Assembly (NCBI RefSeq): GCF_034190915.1
Contig: NW_026947484.1
Coordinates: 143,752,982 to 143,816,981 of the forward strand
From: Cavia porcellus
Lineage: Eukaryota; Chordata; Mammalia; Rodentia; Caviidae
Length of the DNA stretch: 64,000 bases
Reading direction: 5' to 3'
In this document: one piece after another, positions 49,003 through 60,437 of the stretch
How the letters are laid out: every line of letters starts with the position of its first letter
How positions within the stretch are numbered: position 1 is the first letter of the stretch
Notes under the pieces: model-generated
Told to the model about the DNA's origin: nothing
Database searches by the model: none
Seen by the model: the letters and a program-made list of their open reading frames with translations, nothing else
Translations under genes and position numbers: made by a program

Positions 49003-51032
49003 TAGCAGTACCAGCCAACGGCCACTTGCCTTTCAGTCTGTGGTTAGTAGTAGCAGTCAGCAATCAGATCACAAATCCCCATTATTTGGAGGAAAGGGTG
49101 CTTTTTGCCCATCCTGGCTCTCAGAAGCTATATGCAAACTGCCCCTGGCGATGTGAACACCTGCCTGCCACAGGACTGAGAGTGTCATGGGTGCCATAGA
49201 AAGCTTCTACTGCACTAGGAAGTAAAATAGACTCAACTGAACTACAACAGCCATCCCCTGAGAGTTGCAAATTTTTAACAGACTCCAGAGAACCAAAATA
49301 ATACATCAGATAGCTTCTGCCAGCCCAATTACTGTGTAGGGAGACAGATTTCTCATAATTCCCATTCCGTCACATGATTAGGATTCTCTGCTCTTTTGTT
49401 TCCATGTTGTTACAACATTCCATTTTCTGCTCTTATTTCCCAAGGACCTATGAAAGTATTGTTTATCTCCAGGAATATCTAAGCCAGAAAAATATAATAT
49501 TTAGCCTCTTTTTCCAAGTGATATTGCATATCCTTTTGGATGTAGGTAAATATGTGGGTTTAAAGAAAATCAAATCTATTTATGGTAGCCCTGGGGAATG
49601 CAACTTGACTTCTGATACAGAGGAGCTTAGAAAGTCTTGGATCTGTGAGTTGATAACTATTTATGGGCATTCTGTTAGTTTTTATTTTCTTTGGTCAGTT
49701 TGTGATGCCCTCTTTATGACAGATCTCAAATGGACCCAATTAATGGGGTAGTTGTTTTCTGGTATACTTTAGGTCTGGAAACTTAACAATTGAACAGGGA
49801 CTGATAGACCAAGATGTTTTCTTGTATATCTTTGGTGACGTTTTCTTAGTATGTGAATTTCTACATGTTATATTATATCCTATGTACTTGTTTTATTATC
49901 ATTCACTTTTCCCTTGGTTCAGGCTTATCTAATACATTACCAGAACCTATAATTCCTACAGTTTATTTGCATGACTCCACTCTGTATATCCAAGATATTT
50001 TTATAACAAGTGGGGAGCAAGGAGAATGGTTTAATTTAGGGTTGGACACAACCCTTTAGTAGAAAGCAGGATATGCCAAACTTCTAAGCAGAAGTGCTGT
50101 TTGGGGCCCAGATGACAGAATCACAGAGGGAGGCATATGCTTCATTTCTATAAAAGCTGAACCAGACTTCCATGTAGTGAGATTTAAGAAAACATAGTCT
50201 CATCTGAACTTCTTTCATGTGTAGTTTTGGTTCCAGCAGGCACAGAATCCTAGGCAGAGAGGCTTTATTTTCCAGGAGGGAAATGGCAGTAATGGTCTTC
50301 AAGAGCAGGTGAAATCTGCTCCAAGGGAGTTCCTGAGCAGGAGAAATACAGAAGCAGAGTTTGGTGTGATAAGAGGAGGATAAATAAGACAGTAGGTACA
50401 ATATCTAATATATGTGAGAGCATTTGAGGCAATCCCCAGACTCCTAGAAATACCTTGAAGGGGTTGAATGGAGGTTGACATCCATTGGTGTGCAGGGAAA
50501 ACAGTGCAATTAGGTTGTTGTTGATCTTTTGGTAACCTTGTTGCTATTAGTAGTGTGCATAGGGTTAGGGAAAATTTGGGTTAAAATTTCTACATTCTAA
50601 TTTCTTTAAGAATAAGAAGATCATAGTTAACTGATGGCTTATGGATAAAGACAGATTTGGTGAATTATTGAAACTGTTAGTTTAGTGCCTAATTCATGGC
50701 TAAGATCACCCTGATACACCAGGAATTGTGTTCTTAAATCTAAAGGTTGTCAACATATGCAAAATTTGAGACTTCAGACATGTTAGAAAACAGAGAGTAA
50801 TTTTCATACTTGAATATAAGGAATATCCAAACTGTGGCCAGCAGGATGGATCCACCAGGCTTTCCTGGGGTACATGGAGTGAAGAGGAATTGTCTTGGGG
50901 CACGTGTGAAGTATAAAATGTGGTTATTGTATATAAGCAACAAATTTTCCTTTATTTTAAAATATTTCTTATTGTAACAAAGGTGACCAATCCCTGGGCC
51001 TTATAGTTTAAGGAATCTAGATATATGTTTTC
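49003..51032. other. Unassigned region with scattered open frames
   Basis: The sequence changes abruptly at 49003 from L1 to more mixed composition. The frames at 49374-49751 (125 codons) and 49853-50059 (68 codons) are in one direction; the second contains a block like PTVYLHDSTLYIQDIF that faintly recalls retroviral envelope sequence, but I cannot support that. Minus-strand frames at 50084-50481 and 50706-50943 show no domain. It may be a decayed LTR element or unique DNA. Confidence 0.3.
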
Positions 51033-51920
51033 AAAATAACAGAATCCCGGAGTTCAGTGTTGAGAGCCTGGAGCTGAACACACCTCTACTTTCTGTGACT
51101 TCTTACTGAGGGCTGCAAAGGATCCTTGGACAACCCCAAGCATCGCAGTGGACTTCCAGTAGAACATGGTGGACAGATAGCAGCAGCTACAGAGGCTCTC
51201 TGAGAGACCCAGCTTAGAATCCAGGAATGATGTGGAGTGAGGAATCCTAAGCAAGAGGAGATATACCCTGCTGACCCAAGAATGAACTGGGCTGAGAGAA
51301 ACCAACTGGGAATACAATCCTGGTGCTATAACAGGAACTGATAAAGCCTCAGTATGGAAGCTGGAGCCCGTGCCATAGGAAGCTGCGATTTGGGTTTCTG
51401 CCGCCGCCGCTGTGTCTGAATTGGCTCGGCAAGGAGAGAGACACGTGAAAGCCATGAAAACGGGAATCGGTGAACAGAGTTGAGAGCAGGACGGGTGGGG
51501 AGCTGTGCATTGACCTGCGGTGAGTGAGGCAAACTGGGACTCTTCCATGGTCTAGGAGGCTCCAACAGAGGACATTCTGGGACCGGGCAGACTTGCCAGA
51601 ACAGGGCGCTATAGTGACTTCAGTCACATATCCCCCTCTCAAGCAGCATTGGTGAGCAGTACCTAGCCTATGTGATGCTGCTGGCTGAGACCCAGTAGGC
51701 TAGCACAACCCAGGTCCTAGTGCCTGGAGGTGCACCCTAGTGGTGAAGCCTTCGGTAGGTTGACCTGGAGGGGCAAGCCCCGCATAGGCTGCCTGGTCTG
51801 TAACTCCCTGGTGTGCTGCAGTGGGCGGGAACACCTAGCCAGTGCAATTCAATCAGACTGTGGCCGACAGGGAAGTAAGCTGGGCCTCCTATATACACTT
51901 GTATATAAGAAACAAAGAAT

Positions 51921-52945
51921 ATGGGAAGAGGGAGCAACAAGAAAGGCTCCTTGGCGCCCAATCCTGAAAACAGGCAATAGCAGACACTGCACCAATAGAC
52001 ATAAAGTGCTATCTCCATAGCCTCATAGACCAGTTCAGGAATGAAGTTATTAATGACCTGAAGCAAGATGTAAACAGAATAGTTAGAGAAATGCTAAGCA
52101 CCACCCAAGAAAAAACAGATGGTGGAATGGAAGAACAGAAAAAAAGGGGAGAATTGTTTGATGGAGCACATAAAGAAAACATAGAATATGTGAAGCAAGT
52201 TCAAAGAGATTATCAGGAAACAAAAAACTCTATTGAAAACTGGCATAACAGCTTGAAAGAAACTAAGGATAGATTATCTGAACTAGAGGGCAGATTTGTA
52301 ATATGGGAGCATGAAATGAAAAACTTCTTAAAAATAACAAAAAAAAAAAAACCCCAAACAGCAATAATACAAAGACTAAAAGATGATAAGAGGATCTATA
52401 ACTTAAGAATTAAGAACATAAAAGAAGAGGTAGGGACACAAACAAATGAACTACAAAAGCTACTCACAGAAATAATCCAGGAAAATTTTCCTAATTTAGC
52501 AAAAGGTAAAGATACTCAGATGTATGAAGCATATAGGACCCCAGCCAACTACAACCCAAACAGAGCTAAACCCAGGCATATAATAATCAAAATTCCAGAA
52601 ATCCATTATAAGAACATAATATTAAAAGCTGTCAGAGACCAGAAACAGATCACTTACAAGGGAACACCCATCAGGATTATAGCAGACTTTTTGGCACAGA
52701 CCATCAAATCAGGAAGAGTGTGGGGGGAAATAATCCAAGCTTTGAAAGATAATAACCTCTAGCCAAGATTGATATATCCTGCACAACTATCCCTGGAAAT
52801 TGATGGAAAAACAAGGTGCTTCCAGGATCAAGAGGAACTAGGGGAATATGCAACCACCAATTCAATTCTACAGAGAATACTGTAGGATATCCTAAAAAAG
52901 AAAAATACAAAGAATCCAGAAATACTGGCAGAGAGGCCACAATGA
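51921..52945 (+). pseudogene. ORF1 of the + strand half-L1
   Basis: The start ATG at 51921 (MGRGSNKKGS) matches the sister element; the stop is the TGA at 52943-52945 after ERPQ, giving about 340 codons, normal for L1 ORF1p. Coiled coil: NIEYVKQVQRDYQETKNSIE, DRLSELEGRF. RRM: RIYNLRIKNIKEEVG, LLTEIIQENFPNL. C-terminal domain: YRTPANYNPNR, HIIIKIPEIHYKN. Breaks: a small deletion with a stop near 51975, a poly(A) slip area near 52340, and a nonsense TAG at 52760-52762 where the sister copy has CAG. Expected product: a trimeric RNA-binding chaperone. Confidence 0.9.
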
Positions 52946-53041
52946 ATGGGATCAGAAAACAAAATGAAGAAGACAAACTGACAACTAATGACAGAAAAAG
53001 ATCTCAACAGAAATGAGGCAGAGAAGATTGGATGATAAGAA

Positions 53042-54317
53042 GAGCTATTTTGGAGAAAAAAACGTCATAATAGGTAATGCTGATTTAATATCATCTTGTT
53101 TTGAAGTCCCATCAAGCTTTTGTTCTTCTGTCTGCATAGGTCTTAACATGTTGTATCTTATTGGATTTTATTATATGTGATAGTATAAACAAAAACTTTT
53201 ATAGACAAGGAGATTATATAGAAACCATTGTTTATTTTCTGTTAGTTGATTCTAAATACCCTGTAATACTGTCATTCTCTTGAATGGTTTTACATTGTTT
53301 TGATATATTTGATGCTACAGTATACAAAGTTATACTCAAAGATTTCAAGGAAAGAGACAATATGGTAACTACTTTTATGTCGGGATTATCTTGTGGTGAA
53401 ACACTATTTTGCTTAAACGGTTATGTTTTGATCTGCGCTGTTTTAGTTGTTATGCCCTCTTTTATCTCAATCTCCATTTTATTATTTACTTTTTTATTTT
53501 TATCTTTTTAATTAAGGGAAAAATAAATTAAAAAATAGCACAATATATTATAGTAACCCACTTTGATTTTCTATTAACTTGATTTGAAGCCCTGTATTGC
53601 TCTCACCATCTTGTTTTGACTGATGTTCCGCTATTCTGTTTTGCTTGATAGTACCAGGTTCGAAAGTTTAGGCAATATCTGTGAAGATAGTGGGATTCAT
53701 TATGATGCCCATTCTGGTTGACTATTATCTACTTTTGAAGATCTGTAATGTCTCCAATGTTTTGATTTTGTTGGTTTCATTCTTTACTGTTTTGTTCAAT
53801 TTTATTATAACTGATGATATAGGCAATTCTATTTGAGATAGCGGGAGGCATTATAGTAACCATTGTTGATCACCTTGTATCATGTTTTTACATTATCTAT
53901 TATGTCCACCCTTTTGATTTGACTGACTCTGTTCAGTTATGTCACATTTGGTTTTACTCTCTTCCAAAAAAGTAACAAGAACTGTGGGAGTAATAAAACC
54001 CAAAATGTGTAATTGTCATTGTACAAAAGAGAGGAAAAGAAAGTGCTCTAAATGATATAATTGCATGTATCTTTAAGTGCATAAGATAGACAGTGATATT
54101 ACTGAGTTTTGTTGGATCATTGAACAGAACTGTTTGCAGTCTCACTGTTTGAATGTCCACTTAATATGCTTTAATTTTGTAACTTGAACAAATATTTCTA
54201 AGACGACAACATGTAATCCATTAACTAGTGATTTCCTATTTATTTTTTTCTGAAATTCTGTATAACTTGTACCCTTTTTCTTTTTTTTCTCTTTTTCTCC
54301 TTAAATAAAATTAAAAA
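53042..54317 (+). other. 3' UTR of the half-L1
   Basis: It matches 4503-5786 of the two-ORF L1 and the complement of 60438-61735. The short open frame at 53284-53511 is also open in the sister copy (61245-61478 minus) with similar residues (CFDIFDATVYKVILKDFKER against CLDMFDATVYEVIPKDFKER), probably through common descent and not coding. Confidence 0.85.
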
Positions 54318-54399
54318 AAAATAACAGAATCCTTCCCAAATGTCATTTCAAAGTTGAACTAAGCGCATCACTTACAGCTATGATCTATAGCTTACCAGA

Positions 54400-54555
54400 T
54401 AACAGGAGTTTAACACATATTCTCCCGTTAGTTTACGTAACAGTTGAAAAGTAGATGGTATCTCATTTACAGAGGTGGAAACCGAGGCTCACACAATTTC
54501 AAGAAAAGACACAAAAGACTGAGGCAAGATCCAGTCCAGTCTCTTTCGCTATGCC
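54400..54555 (-). repeat. MIR SINE, diverged
   Basis: 'TCATTTACAGAGGTGGAAACC' minus its last base and 'GAGGCTCACACAATTTCAAG' fit the complement of MIR. Confidence 0.6.
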
Positions 54556-54939
54556 ATGTTGCTTCCTCTTTAAGGCAGATCAATAGTGATAGAAAAAAAA
54601 AAATGAAGAAAATGAGCTGATAGCAAAGGCATCTAAAATTCAGCAGCATTGTTCAGTGTCTGCCAATATGAAGTTACTTTCTCTTAATATCAGTTGTGTT
54701 CAATGAAGATTCACATTCATTACATTTTACAATCTGCCCTCCAAGGCTCGGCTTTGATATTCTTTATGTGTTATAAAAGTTGTATTAAAAATTGAATTTA
54801 AAATCTCTTTCTTACTCTTGCTTGCTGCCTTTCTCAGAGTTATCACTTTTCCTTAGGATAATCAATAGCTTTATTTCTTATTGAAATAAACATTTATTGC
54901 GAATGGTTTGGAAGCAGTGGTTTCTGCAAAACTGCTTTA

Positions 54940-55141
54940 TATTTATTTTATTTATTATTTAAAATAATTCAATACCAGGGATGGAATCCATATCCTTTAC
55001 ACTGAACTACATTTCCAGGCCTTTAAAAATTCTTTTTGTTTTGACAGGGTCTCACAAATTGCCCAGCTGGGCTTACACCAGTGACCCTGTCTCAGCCTCC
55101 CAGAGTGTTAAGCGTGTAGGCCTGGGCCACCACATTCAGTT
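54940..55141 (-). repeat. B1-ID dimeric SINE
   Basis: On the minus strand a B1 (7SL-derived) unit at about 55141-55023 (complement of GACAGGGTCTCACAAATTGC and CTCAGCCTCCCAGAGTG) is directly followed by an ID-like unit at about 55022-54965 (complement of GGATGGAATCCATATCC and GAACTACATTTCCAGGCC), then an A/T-rich tail. This order matches the B1-dID dimer known from several non-murid rodents. Confidence 0.72.
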
Positions 55142-55709
55142 GAGACTACTTTTCATATAACAGTTACTAAAATTTAGCTCTTCCAGAAACTAGGTTATCC
55201 TAATTTTTGTGTCTCTTATTTAATAATGCAGTTGAATCTAATTCTTTTGGCTATAAAAAACAGATGTCTACTTAGATTGTTAAATAAGAAAAAAATGACT
55301 TTTTCTTGTGTGGATTGAAATAGTAAGAGGAAAGCTCTATAGTTCCTTTCTCTAATTCCATTTGATTGTCCAAAAATTTTCCTCATCTTATACTCTATGT
55401 CTTCTCTATCTTTTCATGTTGTTAGCCTCTAAATGGCTTTAGCCTTCTGTGGATGTCAGCCTAAATATATTCACATTGAGTTTCATGTCTCACACAGTAA
55501 CCAGAGTGCCTCTCTCCCCACAGTGTTCTTCAAAATGGGTTATGATTTACATACTTTGTTTTTAGTTTTTCCAGTCGTCCAAATAGACAACAGACCCTCA
55601 GCCCTGGTATGTATTTTTTGATTAATTAAATTGACTGGTACATTTTAAATATATATGTAATGCTTACATTCATCACAAGAAATTCGTATCTGTGCGTGGT
55701 GTGTCTTGA
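55142..55709. other. Unmarked intergenic DNA
   Basis: No exon or repeat family recognised. Confidence 0.4.
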
Positions 55710-56335
55710 TTCTTTTTTTTCCCATTCCCCTCCCTCATTTACAAAAGCTTTGTTTCCAGTTCTCCTTCTTTTCTCATTGTTTTCCTTTCCCCCTCTCCTT
55801 CTTAGTTCCCCTTTCCATATGAACATTTTCTTCTTATTTCACAGTATCTGTTGTACATTTTGGTCCTCACTTACACTTTTGATTTCTCATACCAGAGAAA
55901 CAATGCAATATTTACACACTTATACAATACATTTCACTTAATAGTATGGTCTCAAGGTGCATTCATTTATCTAGAAGTGTCTCAAGTTTGTCCTTTTTTA
56001 TGATTGAGTAGTACTTCATTATGTTAAAAAACTATACCTGTATCCATTTGGACTGTGCCCAACATTTAGCTATTATAAACTGTGCTGCTATAAACATGGG
56101 CATGCATGTATCAGTGTGGTATGATGCTTTTAATTCTTTCAAAAACATACCAAGAAGGAGAACAGCTGGAGCAAATGGAACTTCTAGTTTTAGTTTAGTT
56201 AAGTTTTTTGAGGAGTCTTCATGCTGATTTCCACAGTGGTTGCACCAGTTTATTCTCCCACCAAACAGTGGAGAAGGGTTCCTTTTTTCCCACATTCCAG
56301 CCAGCATTTGTTATTGATCAATTTCTTGAGGCCTT
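55710..56335 (-). mobile_element. 5'-truncated L1, 3' end
   Basis: A T-run at 55712-55719 (the tail), then a pyrimidine-rich stretch that is the G-rich polypurine tract of an L1 3' UTR on the minus strand, then the ORF2 C-terminus (complement reads CWLECGKKGTLLHC-like sequence near 56260-56320). Homology stops near 56335. Confidence 0.8.
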
Positions 56336-56579
56336 GTTTAGATGCTCTTTGATAACCTAAAAAGAGGCTCGCAGGGATTATGGTGATCACACCACAACTA
56401 AGTATCAGTTTAAAACTAAACATAATTATTATGCTCATGTTTAAATGCTCAAAGTGGCCACTGCACAGTTTCAAATAGATGATATTTGAGATGTTAAAGT
56501 GAGATGTATTTTTTCGATAATACATGTTTGTAGCATAGACTAGTGATATCATCTTGAGGAACTGGTTCATCATAAACAT
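56336..56579. other. Sequence between two L1 pieces, unassigned
   Basis: About 240 bp that I cannot place; possibly L1 3' UTR variant or target DNA. Confidence 0.35.
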
Positions 56580-59121
56580 GTCTTGTTCAGTTTGAATCCC
56601 TCCCCTCCTGATTCCTTTCTTCCCTCAGTCTCCTTAATCTCTAAGATCTCCCTTCAAGTTTCCTATCATCATTCCTTTATCTTATTCAGTTACTTATTTC
56701 CATTTTAGGTATCTCATTTAAAAGAGAACATGTGATATTTAACTTTCTGAGTATAGTGATGGTTTCACATGGTCCTGCAAATGACATGATTTTATTATTA
56801 TTTGTGGCTGAATAATATGTTTTGTGTACTTACATATCATATTTTCTTTATCTATTCATCTGGTGATGGACATATAGGCCGTTTGCATAACTTAACCATA
56901 TGAATTGTGCTGCTATAAATATGAGTGTGCAGATGTAATTAGAATATGATGTGTTAATTCTTTTAGAAATATATCCAAGAGGTGTATAGCTAGGTCAAAT
57001 GGGATTTCTATTTTTAGTTTTTTGAGGAATCTATAAACTGATTTCCACACTGGTTTTTCTAGTTTACATTTCTACTAACAATGCAGGAAGGTTCTCTTTC
57101 TCTAAAAGCTAGCATTTGTTGCTTTTGTGTTAATGATTGCCACTCTTACTGGGGTGAGAAAGAACTTAAAAGTTGTTTTAATTTGCATTTCTGTAATGGT
57201 TAAAGGTGGTGAACAATTTTTCATACACACTTCAGTCATTCATACTTGTTCTTTTTAGAAATATCAATGGCCTGTTTTTTGATTGGCTCCTTTGTTTTGA
57301 GGATGTTATGCTGAGTTCTTTATATGTTCTAGATGCTAGTCTTTGATCAGAAAAATGTTAGCAGATATTTTTCTCCCAGTCTGTCAATTGTATCTTCTTT
57401 TGCAGAACTGTTTATTTCGCTGTGCAAAAGCTTTTTTAGTTTGTCATAATCTCATTGGTTGATCCTTGACATTATTTCCTGTGCTGTTGGAATTCTAGTC
57501 ACCAAGTTTTTGCCTTTGCCTGGGGCTTCAATTCTTTCCGCATGCTTCAGATTTTCTGTTTTTATATCTAGATATTTGATTCCTTTAGATTTGATTTTAG
57601 TGAGAGTAAGAGACAGGGGTCTCATTTTAGTCTTCTGCGAGTGGAAATCTTGTTTCTCCAGCACAATTTGTTAAATAGTTAAAAAGGTTGTCTTTTCTCT
57701 AGTATATATATTTTTGCTCCTTTGTGAAAAATTAGATGACTGTAGTTGCGCGGTGGTGTTTCTATATTTTCTGCTCCATTCCATTGGTCTACGTGTTTGT
57801 TTTTGTGCTCTTATGCTGTTTTTGTTATAGCTTCATAGAACTACTTGAAATCTGGTATTGTGATGCTTAGAGCTTTGCTCTTTTTGCTCCTGATTGTTTT
57901 CACTGTTCTGATTCCATATGAATTTTATAATTTTTTTTTAGTTCTGTGAAGAAGGTTGTTGATATTTTCAACAGGATTACATTGAATCTATACCTTTATT
58001 TTGGTAACATTGTCTTTTTCTGTGCTATTGCTTCTTTTGATCTAAGAACAAAAATGTATTTTAGTTTTTTAATATTGTCAATTTCTTTTTCTATAATTTT
58101 CATTATAGAACTTATTTTTCACCTGCTGGGTTAGATTAATTCTGACATATTTAATGTTTTTGAAGCTACTGTGATTGGAATTGTTTTCCAGATTTCCTTC
58201 TTGGTGAACTAATTATTGGTTTGCAGGAAATAGTACTGATTTTCATGTGTTGACTTTATATCTTCCAGTTTGATGAATTTGTTTACAAGATTTAAAAGTC
58301 TCCTAGAAGAGTTTTTTTGGATCTTGTATGTAAAAATCATACCATCTTCTAATAAGGATAATCTGACTTCTTTCTTTCTTATTTGTATTCTTTTTCTTTT
58401 TCTTGCCTGATTGCTGCGGTTGAAACCCAGAGTACCATATTGAAAAGGAATGGTGAAAATGGGCACACATTTCTCATTTTTTTGTTTTAGAGGAAATGCT
58501 TTCAGTTTTTCCCCATTTAGCATGATGCTAGCTATGGATTTGTTGTATATGACTTTTATGAGTTTGAGATAAGATCCTGTACACTTATTTTCATCAGGAT
58601 TTTTCTTATGAGGTGATCTTGGATTTTTGTCTAAGCCATTTTGCACCGATGAAAATGACCACGCAATTTTTATCCTTGAGTCTATTTATATGGTGTATTA
58701 CATTTATTTACATAGACAACTGCGAATGAAATCAACTTGGTCATAATGTATTATTTTTTCAAAGTGGTTGTATTCTGTTTGCAAGAATCTTTTTGAGGAT
58801 TACATCTACGTTCAGTAAAGATATTAGCCTATGGTTTTTTTTTTTTTGTTATTGTTGAATCAATATCCAGTTTTGGTATCAGGATACTTCTGGTTTCATA
58901 AATGAGTTTGAAAGCATTCCTTCTCTTTTCTACAGGGAAAGGCTTGAGGAGCATTCTTTAAAGTTCTGGTCAAATTCACTAGTAAATCCTTTTTGGATCG
59001 TGGGCTTTTCTTCATTGGTACAATTTTTATCACTGCATTAATTTCATTTCTTATTATTGATCTAGTTAGATTTTTTTCATGCAGAGTTGTTTCAATTTTG
59101 ATTGGTATTGTTTGTATAGAA

Positions 59122-59122
59122 A

Positions 59123-59174
<52 letters not shown>

Positions 59175-59183
59175 TTTCTTTCT
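59122..59183. repeat. (TTTC)n microsatellite
   Basis: About 15 TTTC units with a slip near 59170, adjoining an ID SINE; it probably grew from that SINE's tail. Confidence 0.95.
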
Positions 59184-59258
59184 ACTGGAGATTGAATAGA
59201 GGACCTTGTGCTTGCTAGGCAGATGCTTATGCCACTGGGCTAAATCCTCTGCCCCTTT
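59184..59258 (-). repeat. ID-type SINE
   Basis: Complement of an ID head: 'TACTGGAGATTGAATAGAGG', 'TTGCTAGGCAGATGCTTATG', 'CCACTGGGCTAAATCC'. The T-rich microsatellite on its left is its tail. Confidence 0.82.
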
Positions 59259-60139
59259 TCAAGATTTTCAAAATAATTCGAATAACCCTTTGAATGTGAG
59301 TAAGTAGGGTCTGTCATCTCTATGTTAATTTAGACCTTTACTGTTTCTTTTCTCTAAATGGCCCAAAATATTTACTTTAGGGCCTAAAATATAGTCTATG
59401 TGGAGAATGTTATGTGGGCCACTTAAAAAAATGGGTATTCTGTTGTTGGATGTAACATTTGTAGGTATCTATTATATTTGTTTAATCAATAGGTAGTTTA
59501 ACATGGATGCTTCTTTTTAATTTTTTTTCATATGATTGACTTATTTGTGACCTATCTGTGTGGGGTTATTGAAGTTCCTCACTGTGATTGTATTGGTGTT
59601 TATCTGTCCTTTTAGATCAAGCAATATTTGTTTTGTGGAATTGGGAGTAACCATATTTAGTGTATATATATTTACAACTAGTATATCTTCTTGGTGAATT
59701 ATTCTTTTTACTAATATTCTGTACTCATGTTTTGGGGGGTCTCCTCTGACAAGATTTAGTTTAAAGTCAGCTTGTCAGATGTAAGTATAGGTATCTCTGC
59801 TTACTTTTGGGACCCAGATGTTTGAAGTGTCGTTTTTTTGCACCCTTTCACTTTTAGTCTTTGTCTATCTTTGCAAATGAGGCACATCTCTTACAGGGAA
59901 CGTAATAAGATAGCTTTTCTTTTTTATTCCAATTTCCATCTGCATTTCTAATTAGAAAGTTAAGACAATTTACTTTAAGTGCTATTACTGAAAGTTATAT
60001 ACAGCACTAATTTGTCATTTTTTTCTCAGTGTTTGATTCATTTTTGTTTCTTATTCATTTAATGGCTCTCTTAGTGAGATTTATTCTTTCCTTTGGTTTC
60101 ATAGTTGTTATTGTCCTCATCACCTCTATTTAGGATTCT

Positions 60140-60294
60140 TTTAAAAAATTATTTATTTTTATTCTTTAGATATGGTCTCGTTTGGTAGTTTTGAGTTCAC
60201 TATATGGCCCAGGCTGGTCTCAAACTCATGGCGATCCTCCTGCCTCACCCTCCCAAGTTCTGGGATTAGAAATGGGTGCATGGTGGCACCCATT
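60140..60294 (-). repeat. B1 (7SL-derived) SINE
   Basis: 'TATATGGCCCAGGCTGGTCT', 'CAAACTCATGGCGATCCTCC', 'TGCCTCACCCTCCCAAG', 'TTCTGGGATTAGAAATGGG' are the complement of a B1/Alu-type monomer, with an AT-rich tail on the left. Confidence 0.9.
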
Positions 60295-60437
60295 TGTAGG
60301 ATTGGCAATATTGTTTTTAATATTTTCTGCAGTACTGGTTTGGTAGTCATGAATTTCTTTAGTTCTTTTAGTTCTTTAGTCATGAATTTCTTTTCTTTAT
60401 GATTATCTTGAAAGGTCTTTACTTCACTCTTAATTTT

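Larger units (their letters stand above)
51048..54317 (+). mobile_element. Half-L1 (ORF1-only, HAL1-like), full-length
   Basis: 5' extension 51048-51150, 5' UTR from 51151 (GACTTCCAGTAGAACATGG), ORF1 51921-52945, then about 95 bp and the 3' UTR from 53042 to an A-rich tail near 54301-54317. No ORF2. A 15-bp target duplication AAAATAACAGAATCC at 51033-51047 and 54318-54332 proves a single complete insertion, and the inferred nick ATTTT/GA fits L1 endonuclease. It is collinear with the minus-strand element at 60438-63720 and shares its 3' UTR with the two-ORF L1 at 1-5786. Bao and Jurka described such ORF1-only elements as HAL1 ('half-L1'). Confidence 0.92.
56580..60437 (-). mobile_element. Second L1, 3' UTR and ORF2, interrupted
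   Basis: From the left: a pyrimidine-rich 3' UTR (56600-56640), ORF2 end phrases (GGTGATGGACATATAGGCC, ATATCCAAGAGGTGTATAGC), and on through reverse-transcriptase territory to 60437. A frame at 58209-58646 (minus) retains KAFPLKQKNEKCVPIF-like residues of L1 ORF2. Later insertions are a TTTC microsatellite with an ID SINE (59122-59258), a B1 SINE (60140-60294) and the half-L1 at 60438. Confidence 0.82.

Noticed and set aside
53284..53511. Conserved small protein in the half-L1 3' UTR
   Set aside because: It is open also at 61245-61478, but similarity is explained by common descent at DNA level; the coding L1 copy at 4750-4870 is not open in the same way.
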